64,000 nt of DNA from Dasyornis broadbenti (Eukaryota; Chordata; Aves; Passeriformes; Dasyornithidae). A program made the translations under genes and the position numbers. Of the stretch, positions 35,201 through 46,100 are shown piece after piece. Position 1 is the stretch's first letter; each line of letters opens with the position of its first letter. The notes under the pieces were generated by a model. The model worked only from the letters and a program-made list of their open reading frames with translations. It made no database searches and was not told the origin of the DNA. The stretch is taken from assembly GCA_013397935.1 (NCBI GenBank), contig VZRN01011464.1, positions 2,512,981-2,576,980 on the forward strand, given 5' to 3'.

Positions 35201-37150
35201 CCTGTGACGCTGAACAGGAGGGTCTGTAACAGAATCACCCAGGCCAGAGACCTGAGATAAAACCTCCCGGCCTCAGCAGCAGAGTTGTTTCAATGGATTG
35301 TAACAAGTTTTCTTCGCTGGGAGTTGCCACTTCAGATGTTGCAAGGTCCCTTGGCACCCACACACACTCTGCAAATACGAAGCCATCCTGTCTGTGCCAG
35401 AGCCCAGGGCCTGTTATCTGCAGGCAGAGGGCAGGAAGAGGCTCTGCAGTGTTGGGATTGCAGCTGCCAGCCCTGTGTGTGTCATGCAGCCATGGGATGC
35501 CTGTCGCAGGTGGAGGTTGAACGCACAGTGAGGGCTGTGGTGGGGCTGTCACCCCAGTGGGGATCTAGCTCCTGGCATAAGGACAGTGCAGTACTGGCCT
35601 GACCTCTGCTGTCACCTTCTGACACTAATCCCTCATCCTTTGGCTGATTTCTGGACCCAGTCCAGTATTTTGAGTGTCTTTCAGGAATTAGCAGGCTTTG
35701 AAACTGCAGCTTCCTCACTTGGATGGGAGATGAGATAATGAGAATGACAACTGTGCTGGAGGGAGGGATTTAGTGCCCGCTCCCAGTACCTCCCAGTGCT
35801 GTATTAGTCACAAAGGTCACATCTATTAACAGAGAGCTGTAGTGTGTGGTAAATTGGTCATATGTTACCAGCTTCTTGTTTCCACTCAGTAATTCATGCT
35901 AGAAGAGAAGTACTGTAGTATCAAATAATGCCTCTGGGACCAGAGGTCTCAAGGCACGGAATGCTGCTCCCATCCAGTGGTTAACAGGAACATGAAGGAG
36001 AGCGGGGAAGCTACCAAAAGGTTTTGCCTATATGAACTATTTACTTACATTACCCAAAGGGATAGAAGAGCAAGAAGCAAGAAGCACTCAGAGACTTTTC
36101 TCCTACTGCCTTTGTATTTACAAGGAGAGAGCTCTGGCAGATCCTTCCCCATGTGAGCTTTCTAACCAGACCTCTTCAAATCCCATGTTGGGCATCCATG
36201 CGTTTCTGCTTGTCTACACTAGCTAGAATTGCCTTAGTAGTGGAAATGAAATGAGAAAACTCAATTCCTAAGGAGCAGGTCCATAGGGCAAAGGCTTGGG
36301 TTGCTGCCTGAGGAAGAGTTGGCAGCAGCCACCACAGCTGTGGGAAGAGGTTACCTCCCTGGTAGTGGTAAAACTGTTAGTGCTGCTGTGTGGTAAACAT
36401 GATCAGAGATCTGAGCTGGTTGGAAAATGTTTGCTTTTTTTTTTTTCTTTTTTCCTCCTTTCAGCTGGGTGAGTTTTCAGCCAGATCCGTTCCCTAGGCC
36501 AGTTCATGGTGCAGCTGCATGTTGACTCGTGATGGCATGACCTGAAGACAGCACAAAAATAGACTAAAGGCACAGATGGAAGAAACTCTTTCAAAAGGCA
36601 GTGCTCACCAGACTGCAGCCTGTTTGACCTCTGAGGCTCCTCCTTCCCAGCAGTTAACAAAAGCTCTGTTAAGCAATGTCTTCAGCAATTCTGAGGCATT
36701 GCAGAGGGGAAGGTCTGCTCTTCTTCCAACATCTGTCTTCACATGCCAGCTTCCCCTCCCCACTGAACATGTGCAAAGGAGCAGATGTGATAAGGAAGAC
36801 ATACAGGAGGATGGAATCTGAAAAGGTGGTTGAGACCCACAAAGGTAACCTCCTGCTGCCAAAATGCATCCTTGAATAGCGGAGATCAAGGAGTGGTCTA
36901 TGTGGACATGCCCAGCTTTGCAAACTGGGTGTCTAAACAGCATGCAGGGGAACAAACATGATACAAAGGTTCACACAGAGATGTCAAACTGCAGTGTCAG
37001 AATCAAGCTGCTGCAAGCTTGTTTTTTTTTAGATCTCAGTAGTGCAAAGAAGAAGCAACTTGAGCTACTGGGGGCTAGTGGCATCAGGCTGAAGAACAAA
37101 TCCAGGTGCAGTGAATGGGTCAGATATTTGTAAAGTTCTTCGTGAAGGGT
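29229..37150. other. Non-coding sequence, nothing firmly recognised
   Basis: About 8 kb without a supported gene. G-rich DNA at 34930-35160 includes clustered G runs (for example 35072-35098). T-rich low complexity lies at 36432-36462 and an A12 run at 32589-32600. Stretches near 31,140-31,290 and 34,560-34,700 look like AT-rich conserved elements, but only alignment could show that. Confidence 0.5.
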
Positions 37151-37184
37151 TGTGTGTCCATCTGTGCTGTGTGTCCATCTGTGC
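37151..37184. repeat. 17-bp perfect tandem duplication
   Basis: TGTGTGTCCATCTGTGC occurs twice, at 37151-37167 and 37168-37184, with no difference between copies, so it is a recent slippage event. Confidence 0.95.
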
Positions 37185-38934
37185 ACGCTGTCCTCGATAC
37201 ACTGGAAGAAAACTGAGAAATACTAAAAAACTTCACGAGAAATTACATTTCTTGGGTCTGAGAGGCTGGTTTCCTCACAAGCAACATGTTTTACAGGAAT
37301 CTTTTTTGAGCCCTAAGCTGAAGGACATTTTCAGCAAGCTGCTTGCTTGTGCATTTCCCAGGGCACAGCTGACACGAACAGATGTGGCACGTCACAGCCT
37401 GGAACGATTTCCAGTCTCAGTGCAGGTCACCAGCTATGCCATGTCTGCAGAGCAATTTGGCACATTTCTAGTTTAACCCAGTTAATCAGATCAGCTTCTT
37501 AAAATGATTTTTTTCAGCACTCCAGGAAAAGCAGTCTACTGCAGCTGAAAGAATAAGAGACTCTTCTCTCAAAATACTCATAATGTGTGCACTTATTGAG
37601 AAAATGCATGTAGGAGTTGTAAACCAAAATAAATCAAGATCAGTCCTACAGAAAAACACACCCTCAGAACTGGAAAGGTTTATTTCAAGGTCATTACCCG
37701 AAATAATTGTTTTTGTTATGAGAAAAATTGTGATATTTAGGAAGATCCCCTAGAATGTGAAGCATTCTTTGATTCTGTGAAGAAACGTATTTATTTTGCT
37801 GTTTATTGCTGATGTAAGAATGTTTTGAGAAATTAATGAATAGTGATTCCTTCTGCTTGGAGGCCACATTTCTTACATCCATATGCCTTTAAGGAAAATT
37901 GAAACTCTTGGCCTTTTGGGGGGCTTTGCACTTTGCCTGGCCTTCATGAGTCTCTAATTTCTCACTACTAGATTATATCACATTTGAAGTGGAGGCAGCT
38001 CTGCTTATTTCAAAGTGCTTATTAAAAAGATTGAAAAAAAAACTGTGCTGAGGGCAATACCTACATAGCAGTTATTATTTAGGATCATGCAGACTCTGCA
38101 AAGGAATATCTCTAAATTCAAAATTTTCTTGGATCTGATTGGGGCGGAAATAAATTGGATCTGGCTGATAAACACAGATAAACTGCAAATTCTGCCTGTA
38201 CAGACTCACCTGTGGTGTCTCCTGTTATCTTGGAGATATTCTTTGCCCGAAACTCCTCATTTAACTGTTTGTCTCTATGTCTCGAGGGCTTGATCTGCTG
38301 GAGTCAGTGGAAGCTTTGCTCCAGATTATAATGAGGCATGTCTGGGCTCAGTCCAAGCACTGATGGAGTTGAAACTGCAGCTTTTCTTCTGCCTCCTTAT
38401 CTACACCTTTGGACTGCAGTTTAACTGTGCCAGTTTCACCCCAGCCCCTGACTTAACCTCCTGCTGTGCTGCATGCTGCCACCTTAGCTCCCTTCAGGAT
38501 CCCTATATTTGCTTGAGTCTATCTTATCTATTTTCACTCCAGGTATGAACAGCTGTGCTGGTTTGGATCATCTAACCAATCCATCTATTCTGCTTTCAAC
38601 AGCGGCCATAAGTAGATTTGTATTGATCAGTTACTGTAGTTTGCAACTGTTTTCAACTCAGAGGATTTCCTGAACCTGCTGTGGTTTGACTGTGGCATGG
38701 ACCCCTCCAAACACTTGGGTGAGCATGTGAGCTCCTTGTGTCCTCAGTGTGCTTTGGAAAGGACCCCCTCGGCAGGTCCACTGCTGCATGACAAACTCCT
38801 TCTCTCTGTTTGCTTGAAACTTGGCTCCTACCAGCTTCATGAGCTGGTACTTCATTGTCCTGGAGACACAATGAGCCCTCGATCCCTATCCACTCTCTCT
38901 GCATTATTAATGATTTCATAGCTTTCCTTGTACT
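37185..38934. other. Non-coding sequence, nothing recognised
   Basis: No supported gene. GGAGTCAGTGGAAGCTTTGC (38297-38316) resembles a word common in old amniote repeats, but nothing around it supports a full element. Confidence 0.5.
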
Positions 38935-39510
38935 GTGTCCCCCATCTCTTATCTTTTCCAGGTTTAGCAGTCCTATTCTCCTGCACTGTTCCTTGTACAG
39001 AAGTTGCGTCACACCTTTGCTCACTTTGTTACTCTTCCTGAATCTTTTCCATCTCTTCTCTGTCCTTTTCAAGCACCCAGAACTGCACAGAGTATTCAAG
39101 GCGTGTTTGTGAGAAGGATTTATACAGCAGTACATAGATCTTTCTACTTTATTGGCTTTTCCTTTTGTAGTGATCCCAAACATTTATATGTTCCTTGACT
39201 GTTGCAAAGCAGTGATTTTATATTTTCAAGAAAGTGTCTACAGTAGTTCAACCGAGGCTTCCCTCCTGAGCAGCAGCAGTAAGAATGGAAAACACTATTT
39301 TTATGTGAGGATGAAGCTTTTTCTCCTTAAATGTATTCATGCCTTTACACCTTCCTAGACTGAATTTCATTTGCCATTATTTGGGCTGGTCATTCTCTCT
39401 CTTAAGAGCTTCCTTGAGGACTTCAACATATGCCCTCGTATTCCCTACCAACAATTTTGTATTATCATTAAAGTTTTTGACCTCTCTGCTCACCTCCTCT
39501 TGCATCTCTC
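38935..39510 (-). mobile_element. Ancient CR1/L3-type LINE ORF2 relic, antisense
   Basis: Read on the plus strand this is the reverse complement of the 3' part of a CR1-type reverse transcriptase. AACTGCACAGAGTATTCAAG (39080-39099) is the antisense of the conserved L-E-Y-x-V-Q-F region. TGAATCTTTTCCATCTCTTC (39038-39057) and CTGAATTTCATTTGCCATTA (39360-39379) match the antisense of later and earlier ORF2 segments. TTTTGTATTATCATTAAAG (39456-39474) is the antisense of the FADDTK catalytic region. Order and spacing fit a minus-strand CR1. It is heavily mutated, with a poorly matching insertion at about 39,240-39,320, and belongs to an old amniote lineage rather than to the avian copy at 5.5 kb. 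A 176-codon minus frame here (38653-39183) is not the ancestral CR1 frame. Confidence 0.75.
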
Positions 39511-42048
39511 TGCTTTGGCTTCCCTCTTCTGCTCACATCTCTGCCTTTTCCTTGCTTTCTTCTCTCCAAAGATTCACAGTATCCTTCAGATTTCTTCACT
39601 TGGACCCATCATCCTTCACATTTGTCATCTGCAGCATACACCGTCCAGAAAAACCATGTTCTTTTTTTGTACTTTCTACTTTGCCACGTGGTTGTAATCA
39701 TGTCAAACACAGTTGTACCAAACCTCCAGTGTCTGAAGAGAGACTGTCTCTGCTGCAAGGACTATTGTGAGAGAAAGAAGAGACAGGACAGGATGCTCCT
39801 GCCAGACAAATGAAGTAATATTTAGGAATTTCCAAAATTACTCATGATGTCATTTTTATTTTTTGAAAGCTATAAAAAATAAAATTGTGGGTTTTGTTAA
39901 CAGGAAAAAGAGAATTTATTATCCTTTTTTGACCCTAGTGGTTAGCCAGATCTTGAATTGTTTCAGTTAATTCTCTAGTGTCAGGATTGTTTCAAAACCT
40001 AGCTGTCTGCAAAGAACAGGCACTGCTTTCTTTGCTTAACATGAGGAAACACTTTGCATGCAGCTCCAAGCTCTTTTCCAGCGAGTGGTTCCTGCAGTTT
40101 GTACTGCCCGGCAACACTCGGAAAAGCGCTTTGCCAGCGTAGCTCGGTTCCCTCAGAACACTTGTGCCATGTGCCTGCCTTTTGGATGGTGCATCCTATT
40201 GTTTCAGATAGTTTATTCCATAAAGAAAGCTAGTTGTTCCCTGTTGCCTAATGAGAATGAATAGAGCTGCAATACCTTCTGTTTCCAACAAGCTTTAGCA
40301 TGATTTATGATGAAAGGAACTTCATAAGGAGCCAGTGGTCTTCCAGTTGTGTTGATTTTTCAAGAAGTAATATTCTGTCTGAAAACTCTTTTTCACTACT
40401 GTCTTTTACCTGTAAAGCACAGTTCAGGCATGCAGAGTCTTCATACCATAGACATCACAGATCTCTGGAAGTCCTAGCAAAGTGAAACCTTGCAGTAAGA
40501 ACAGCATGGAATTCCATGCAATGTTAGCCAGGCTCAAGACTTTCAGAGCTTAACCTCCTGGCTAAGCTTCCCTGTTGAAAAGTCAAAAGTAGTACATTGC
40601 ATCTTTTCTTGTTTTCAAGGATTTTTAAGTGGACTGTCTCTAATGAAAAAGTTAGGGAGACAAGGAGTTAATTTAGAAATCTGAACTGGCTTTAATGACT
40701 TTCAGAATTTGCCACATCCTTTTTTGCAGTACATAAAAAACTTTCAATAGGTCTGTGCAAATCCAAAAAATGCATGTGGCAACAACTGACTTCAGCTCCT
40801 GGCTCCAAACATTTGCTTCTTCTCCATGCTGGAACATCTCTTGGTCTTTTCCAGTGATTTTTCTCATGGGGATGGTGTGATTTTTCCTCCCTCCATTCAG
40901 ACTGGTCCATACCACAGTTTGGAACACATCTCTGAGCACCTGAGGTGATGTAGGTCTGAGCAAACGTCCTGTAGCCTGCTCATGTTTTTATTACGTTGCC
41001 TGACATTGCTGCTCACAGCCACACTCAAACACAGCCTTACAGATCAGCCAGGCACTACCACTGCAATTCCCCGCTCTCTGCATGGTGTAACACAACTCAT
41101 TGCACAGCAGGAAGGGCAGCATTGCTTCCTTAACCCAGGGATTTTTTGTTCAGTGCCCAGGCTTTTTCTGAGCTATCTGCTAGCAAGATGTGCTCTCTGC
41201 TCTGCTTCAGAGGAAACAGCAGAGCAGACTTTCTAACAGCAGCCTTCTACTGCATGTTCTCCACTCCAGAGGACATAAATGCTTTTTCCCAAGAGACAGC
41301 ATCACTTTTGCTGTTATGGCTGCTGCTTCTCACTCTCCACTTTATTAGAGGATGTATTTTCAGCTTAAATTGCCTGTAAAGAGCAAAAGTAAAGAAATCC
41401 TCCAGTTGTGTGAGTGATGTTACAGCATGTTACCCTCCATGACGGTGCAGCAGCTTCCTCGTTGTGGTGCATGGCAGCATGAGTGTGAAATGCCCGTAGG
41501 GAGCTTGGTGGGCTGTTACAGGCACCCTCAGCTTTCTTTTGACCGTAGCTTTGATTATTACTCCTTCTTAGGTTTCTCTTCACCTCCAGCATCTCAAAGA
41601 GCAACTGTCTGTTCAGGGAGAGAGTGTCCCAGGTTCCCTAACACAGAGATGCTCTGTAAGTGTGGTGCATGAGATCCTTTTCCTTGTAAGAACCCAACAG
41701 TGAGACCTAGGCAGCTTTCTGCATGCATCGCATGTGTAGGCTCATGGTCAACACAGGCTGAGACAGTGTTTGATGTGTCAGACACAGATCCTTCTTCTGT
41801 GCTGCTGGAGATTGCTAAAGCCTTACTAAATCCCCAAGGGCTCATGAGCTTGTCTCAATAATTCTTCAGTACATCCTCTGTTGCTATGTCCAGGGTGATG
41901 GGAAGAGGAAGAGGAAAGAATGGGAGCTTTCGCCTGTAGAAAATGCACTCTTTCTGCAGAGGCTGTTTATGTCTGCCATCCCCACTGTCTTGCAGAGTGC
42001 TCTTGTGGCAGCAAAAGCCTGTTACCTACTAGTTTGCTTCTGCCTGAG
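39511..42048. other. Non-coding sequence, nothing firmly recognised
   Basis: No gene. A local CpG cluster with six CpGs lies at about 40082-40146. The open frame at 39339-39770 is the antisense of the CR1 relic and its flank. Confidence 0.5.
42044..42048. repeat. Target-site duplication, left copy (CTGAG)
   Basis: CTGAG at 42044-42048 directly precedes the LTR and is repeated exactly at 43096-43100. Five bases is the size expected for ERVL-type integration. Confidence 0.88.
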
Positions 42049-43095
42049 TGTGTTGGTTTTGCTCAACCCAGTTTTTGCTGGGGGGGGAGGGGGGCACGAA
42101 GATGGCTCCTCTGTGAAGCTTCTTGAAGCTTTCACCATGTCCAGCAGAGCCAACCTCTGATGGCTCTGAAGATGATGGACATGCTGCTGGCCAAGGCTGA
42201 GCCAATTAGAGATGTTGGTTACGCCTCTGTGATAACATATTTAAGAAGAAAGCAAAATGATGGGGCACGCACTCCTTTTTAGCCAGAGGAGGAAGAGAGA
42301 ATATGTCAGGGAAAACAGCATGGAGACACCAAGGTCAGCGGAGAAGGAGGGGGAGGGAGCGCTCCAGGCGCTGGAGATGAGACTCCTCTGCAGGCTGTGG
42401 TAAGGACCATGGTGAAGCAGGTTGTGCCCCTGCAGCCCATGGGGTCCACAGGCGATGCTGAGATCCACTTGCAGCCTGTGGGGAGGTGTCCCATGCTGGG
42501 ATGGATGCCTGGAGGAGGCTGTGGTCCAGTGGGAGTCCCAGTGGAGAGAGAGGGTTTGCTCCCAAGATGGAACNTGCTCCCAAGATCGACCAGCCTGGCC
42601 TTGGAGGTCTGCACCCTGTGGACGAGGGACCCCAAGCAATAGCAGTTTTGGGAGGACCGTCTGCCCGTGGGGGTCTTTATGTTGTGGCAGGATTGGGCGG
42701 GCTGCTGCTTGTAAGATTGGGACCCACGGCTATGCAGAGGAAAAGATTCCTCTCCCTGAGCAGCAGCAGAAGATCTCTGTGGTGAACTGACCTACACACC
42801 CCATGTCTTGTTCCCCTGTGCTGCTGCTGGGAAGGAGGGAGGGGGGTGAGCGGAGAAATGGTGTCTTTGAGAGTTTTATTTTACTTCTCATTTACTCCTC
42901 TGACTCTGTTAGCAATAAATCAGTTTGCAACTTTAAGTTCAGCCTGTTTTGTCCTCAGTGCACCTTCTCCTTATCTCAATTCATGAACCCTGTGTGTATT
43001 AATTTTTTTTCTCTCATGTGCCCAACTGCGGCAGGGGAGAGCGACTGAGTAGATGTTGTAGGTGCTTGGTATTTGGCCAGGGTCAAACCATGACA
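42049..43095 (+). mobile_element. Solo ERVL-type LTR, complete (1,047 bp)
   Basis: A full-length long terminal repeat begins TGTGTTGGTTTTGC and ends GTCAAACCATGACA, so the ends are imperfect inverted repeats bounded by TG...CA. It is flanked by a perfect 5-bp duplication, CTGAG. Inside, TATTTAAG (42238-42245) is a likely core promoter. A long region of degenerate repeated units with CTGCAGCC(C/T)(A/G)TGG words runs from about 42,380 to 42,640, and AATAAA lies at 42914-42919. The TTTTATTTTACTTCTCATTT block (42877-42896) parallels the same block in the 16-kb LTR, so the two are related. No retroviral genes are present: recombination between two LTRs most likely removed the provirus. Intact ends and duplication suggest a younger insertion than the 16-kb copy. 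A single N lies at 42574. Confidence 0.92.
42574..42574. other. Ambiguous base or minimal gap (N) in the LTR
   Basis: The N falls exactly between two near-identical words, TTTGCTCCCAAGATGGAAC and TGCTCCCAAGATCGACC. It may therefore mark a collapsed tandem unit or an unresolved join rather than a simple base ambiguity. Confidence 0.9.
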
Positions 43096-43100
43096 CTGAG
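43096..43100. repeat. Target-site duplication, right copy (CTGAG)
   Basis: An exact copy of 42044-42048, immediately after the terminal CA of the LTR. Confidence 0.88.
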
Positions 43101-46100
43101 GAGCTCTGTCAGTGTGATCCAGGGCTATACGCACAGAACAATTCTTCCCTAGCACAGCCCTGCTGTTTTTAACAGTTGAGCACTGAGTTTAGGTATTTCT
43201 GCACAAGGCACAAGTAGGTAGGGATGGGACCTTGGAGAGGCAGTGTTGTTTGAGAATACACCAGCCAGCTCTACTTCCATGGAGGGAAGGAGGGTGTGGT
43301 GTTACCTGCTGCTTTCAAATGCCCACTGCTGAGAGAAGAAGGGAGTCAATGGAAATGAGACACTCTGATCTATGAACAAATCACTGATATTATCCAGGCC
43401 CATGTGAGAAGGCTGTACAACACAGATTGGCATAAAGGCTGATATTGCAATGACTTCCAATAGGAACCATCAGCAGCTACTCTTGTCCCAGCTTTTCTCT
43501 AGTGATCCCAGGCTTTCAAGCACTTACTCACTTCACTTCTTACTCAGTAGTCAAAAATTCTTTCTTTGGCTAAAATTTGATGCATGAAATAGGAACTTAT
43601 TAGGAATACTATTACACCTTTTTTTTCACCCAAAGAACTATGACAGTTTCCCATTCTTGCTATTCCTGTTCTCATTTTGGGGATTCCTTCTGGCTATTGC
43701 AAATGTAAGAATGTTTCAAATCATATTGACATTTTCTTATGTTTTTCCATCTCCCAGAGCATTGTTAATGGACTTAGAGAGTTTGTCTCTTGTTAGTCTC
43801 TACATGTCACACAAAAAAGAGGTCACTATTGTTCGTAGTGTAGTTCCTGTTTTCATTTCTTGCTGACTTATCTCCTCTTGAGTGTGGTCTTGCAGCAGCT
43901 GCTGTGGCAGCTTATTACCCATAACCTAAATCTGCATTTGCACAATAAACTGAAATGAAAGCAGCGGATTCAACACATCTTTCTGGATAAAAATGGACTT
44001 CAATATCTATTGACTTTTACTTGGGTGGACTAAGCACAACACTGTGTTTTTGTATGTCACGTCACTGGACATCGTGTAAGCAGCTCTACAAAACACAAAG
44101 AAGTGGAGAGGAGTTTCTTGTGGGATCACACAGCTCCAGAGTTCTTTGATTCTTGTGGTCCAAGAGTCCTTCAGGTACAACTCAGACCTGAGTGGTATCA
44201 TCTTTTCTTTAAGGTTTTGGAATAATGAAGAGACATCACACTAAAAAAGAAAAGCAACAACTTGAACTAGTACAGGCCAATGAATTACAGTGAAACTGTT
44301 CCTTTTATTGGATAATTTTCATGGTACTTGCTGCAAATATGAAAATGCAGCATGGCTTGTTATGTGTTAAGTTTGTACAACAATAAGCTTTGTTAGAAAC
44401 TGATGATCTCTCAGATGCAATGAATTGAAATTTCCTATAGAATATGTGATCTGAGTAGTTGCAGTTCCCCAAAAAACAGTGACAATACATTTGTTTTTCA
44501 TTGCATTGCTGGTTAGTTTTCCTTAATCCAATAATAAACCTTCAGCTGTTCAGCTCTGAGAGAATCTTTTTTGTATCAAAAAGCTGACAAAATTCAGTGT
44601 TTCTGAGTGAGGAAGTAGCTCTGCTTTGGTAGACGCAAACTCCACTAATGATTAGCTCTTGGTATGCAATAACTTAAACCTTGTCCAAACAGGAGTTTTT
44701 GCAAAATTTGGCTTTGCATTTGTAATGTTTTAAGTCACTTGCAATATTATATCCATAAATAGCCATTCTTAGGTCAAAACCCCACATATATATGTTTTAT
44801 TTCAACCAGACAAATCTTCTTCTGCAGTTTGAGCAGCAATTCAACCTGAGGCAGAGGTCAGGAGCCCACAGTGGAGGGTGAGAGGGGTGAAGGAGGGCAT
44901 CAAGCACTCAGGTAAACAAAATGCTTGTTAATCTTTGGCATGCAGCAAGCGTGAGGCAGCAAGCGCTCATCTGGAACGGTATTTGGAGAGACACAGCAAA
45001 CATGCTATAAATTAACACCCTTGTTGACTTAATGAAAACCTTCCTGCCTTAACAACCTGCTAGACAGGAGTATGATTGATCCGTCTTCCCAGCAGTGCTC
45101 CCTACCACAGAGGCAGTCTGTGTGTGCTCTGATGGATGGTTGGAAAGGATCAGTGAGAGCAGCTGTCCTAGCCAAAGACCAGGCCATGTCCCCAAGAGTC
45201 TCCACAGCACTGGGATTGCTGGGTGCTGCACCTGTGTGTGTGCTACCACCATGGGAGATCTGCCACCAGCAAGGACACAGCTGAGATTTACTAAAAGGAA
45301 CTGTGGTTTAATCAAATCATAAACAGCCTCAGAGCACTGTGGTTTAGCTGGACTCAGCTTGCTCTTTGCCTCTGAAGCTTCTTGTTACCAGGAGCCCAAC
45401 TACAAAGACGTGGCTCCTTTCATGTGGTGTCCTGCCAGGCTGGGTCACAAGTGCGCTTCTGAGAGCACGGGTCTGCTCCAGTATCTGCCACCGGGCCCTC
45501 CTGCCTCTCTGTGGGAGACACCAGTCCGTCTTCTTTATTATAAGGAATTCTGTGCAGTTAATTGCTAAACTGTCCAGCATCTAAGCCATCTGGGAGACAA
45601 TTATAAAGGCAATCGCTTTGTCAGCTTTCTCATGCCTCTTCTGTGGATCTGCATGTATAATCCCACCAAGAGCTCTGGACTAGCAGATTGTTTTGTTATA
45701 ATCAATGACAGGTTTCCTATAAGTGAGTGTCTTGCTGTTGTCACTTTACATGTATTTTTGAGGGATGCTGAGAGGTTGGGGATGACATGCAGTGGGATCA
45801 AATGAGGAGGCACAAGGAGGGCTTGGGTCTCCTTTAATAGTGGTCTGAATCTGCCCTGCTTAGTTGGTTAATTCTAACAAATATTTGTCAGCATCTTGAC
45901 TTGTAGGAGGGAACTATGAGGATCAGTCCGAAGTGTGGCTTTGCTGTCAAGAGGAGCTATTTTATATACAAGACTTCTGATATTGCAAAGAGTACAGTAA
46001 GGATATTTCCTTCAGCTGGGGTTGAGGAAAGCGAGAAGGAGTAGCAAGAGGTGGTGGTGCTTATCTTGCTGATTTGCCCTTTGGTAGGTTACAGCCAGGA

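Noticed and set aside
38653..39183. 176-codon minus-strand frame
   Set aside because: It overlaps the CR1 relic but is not in the ancestral ORF2 frame, so it is a chance frame across a dead transposon.
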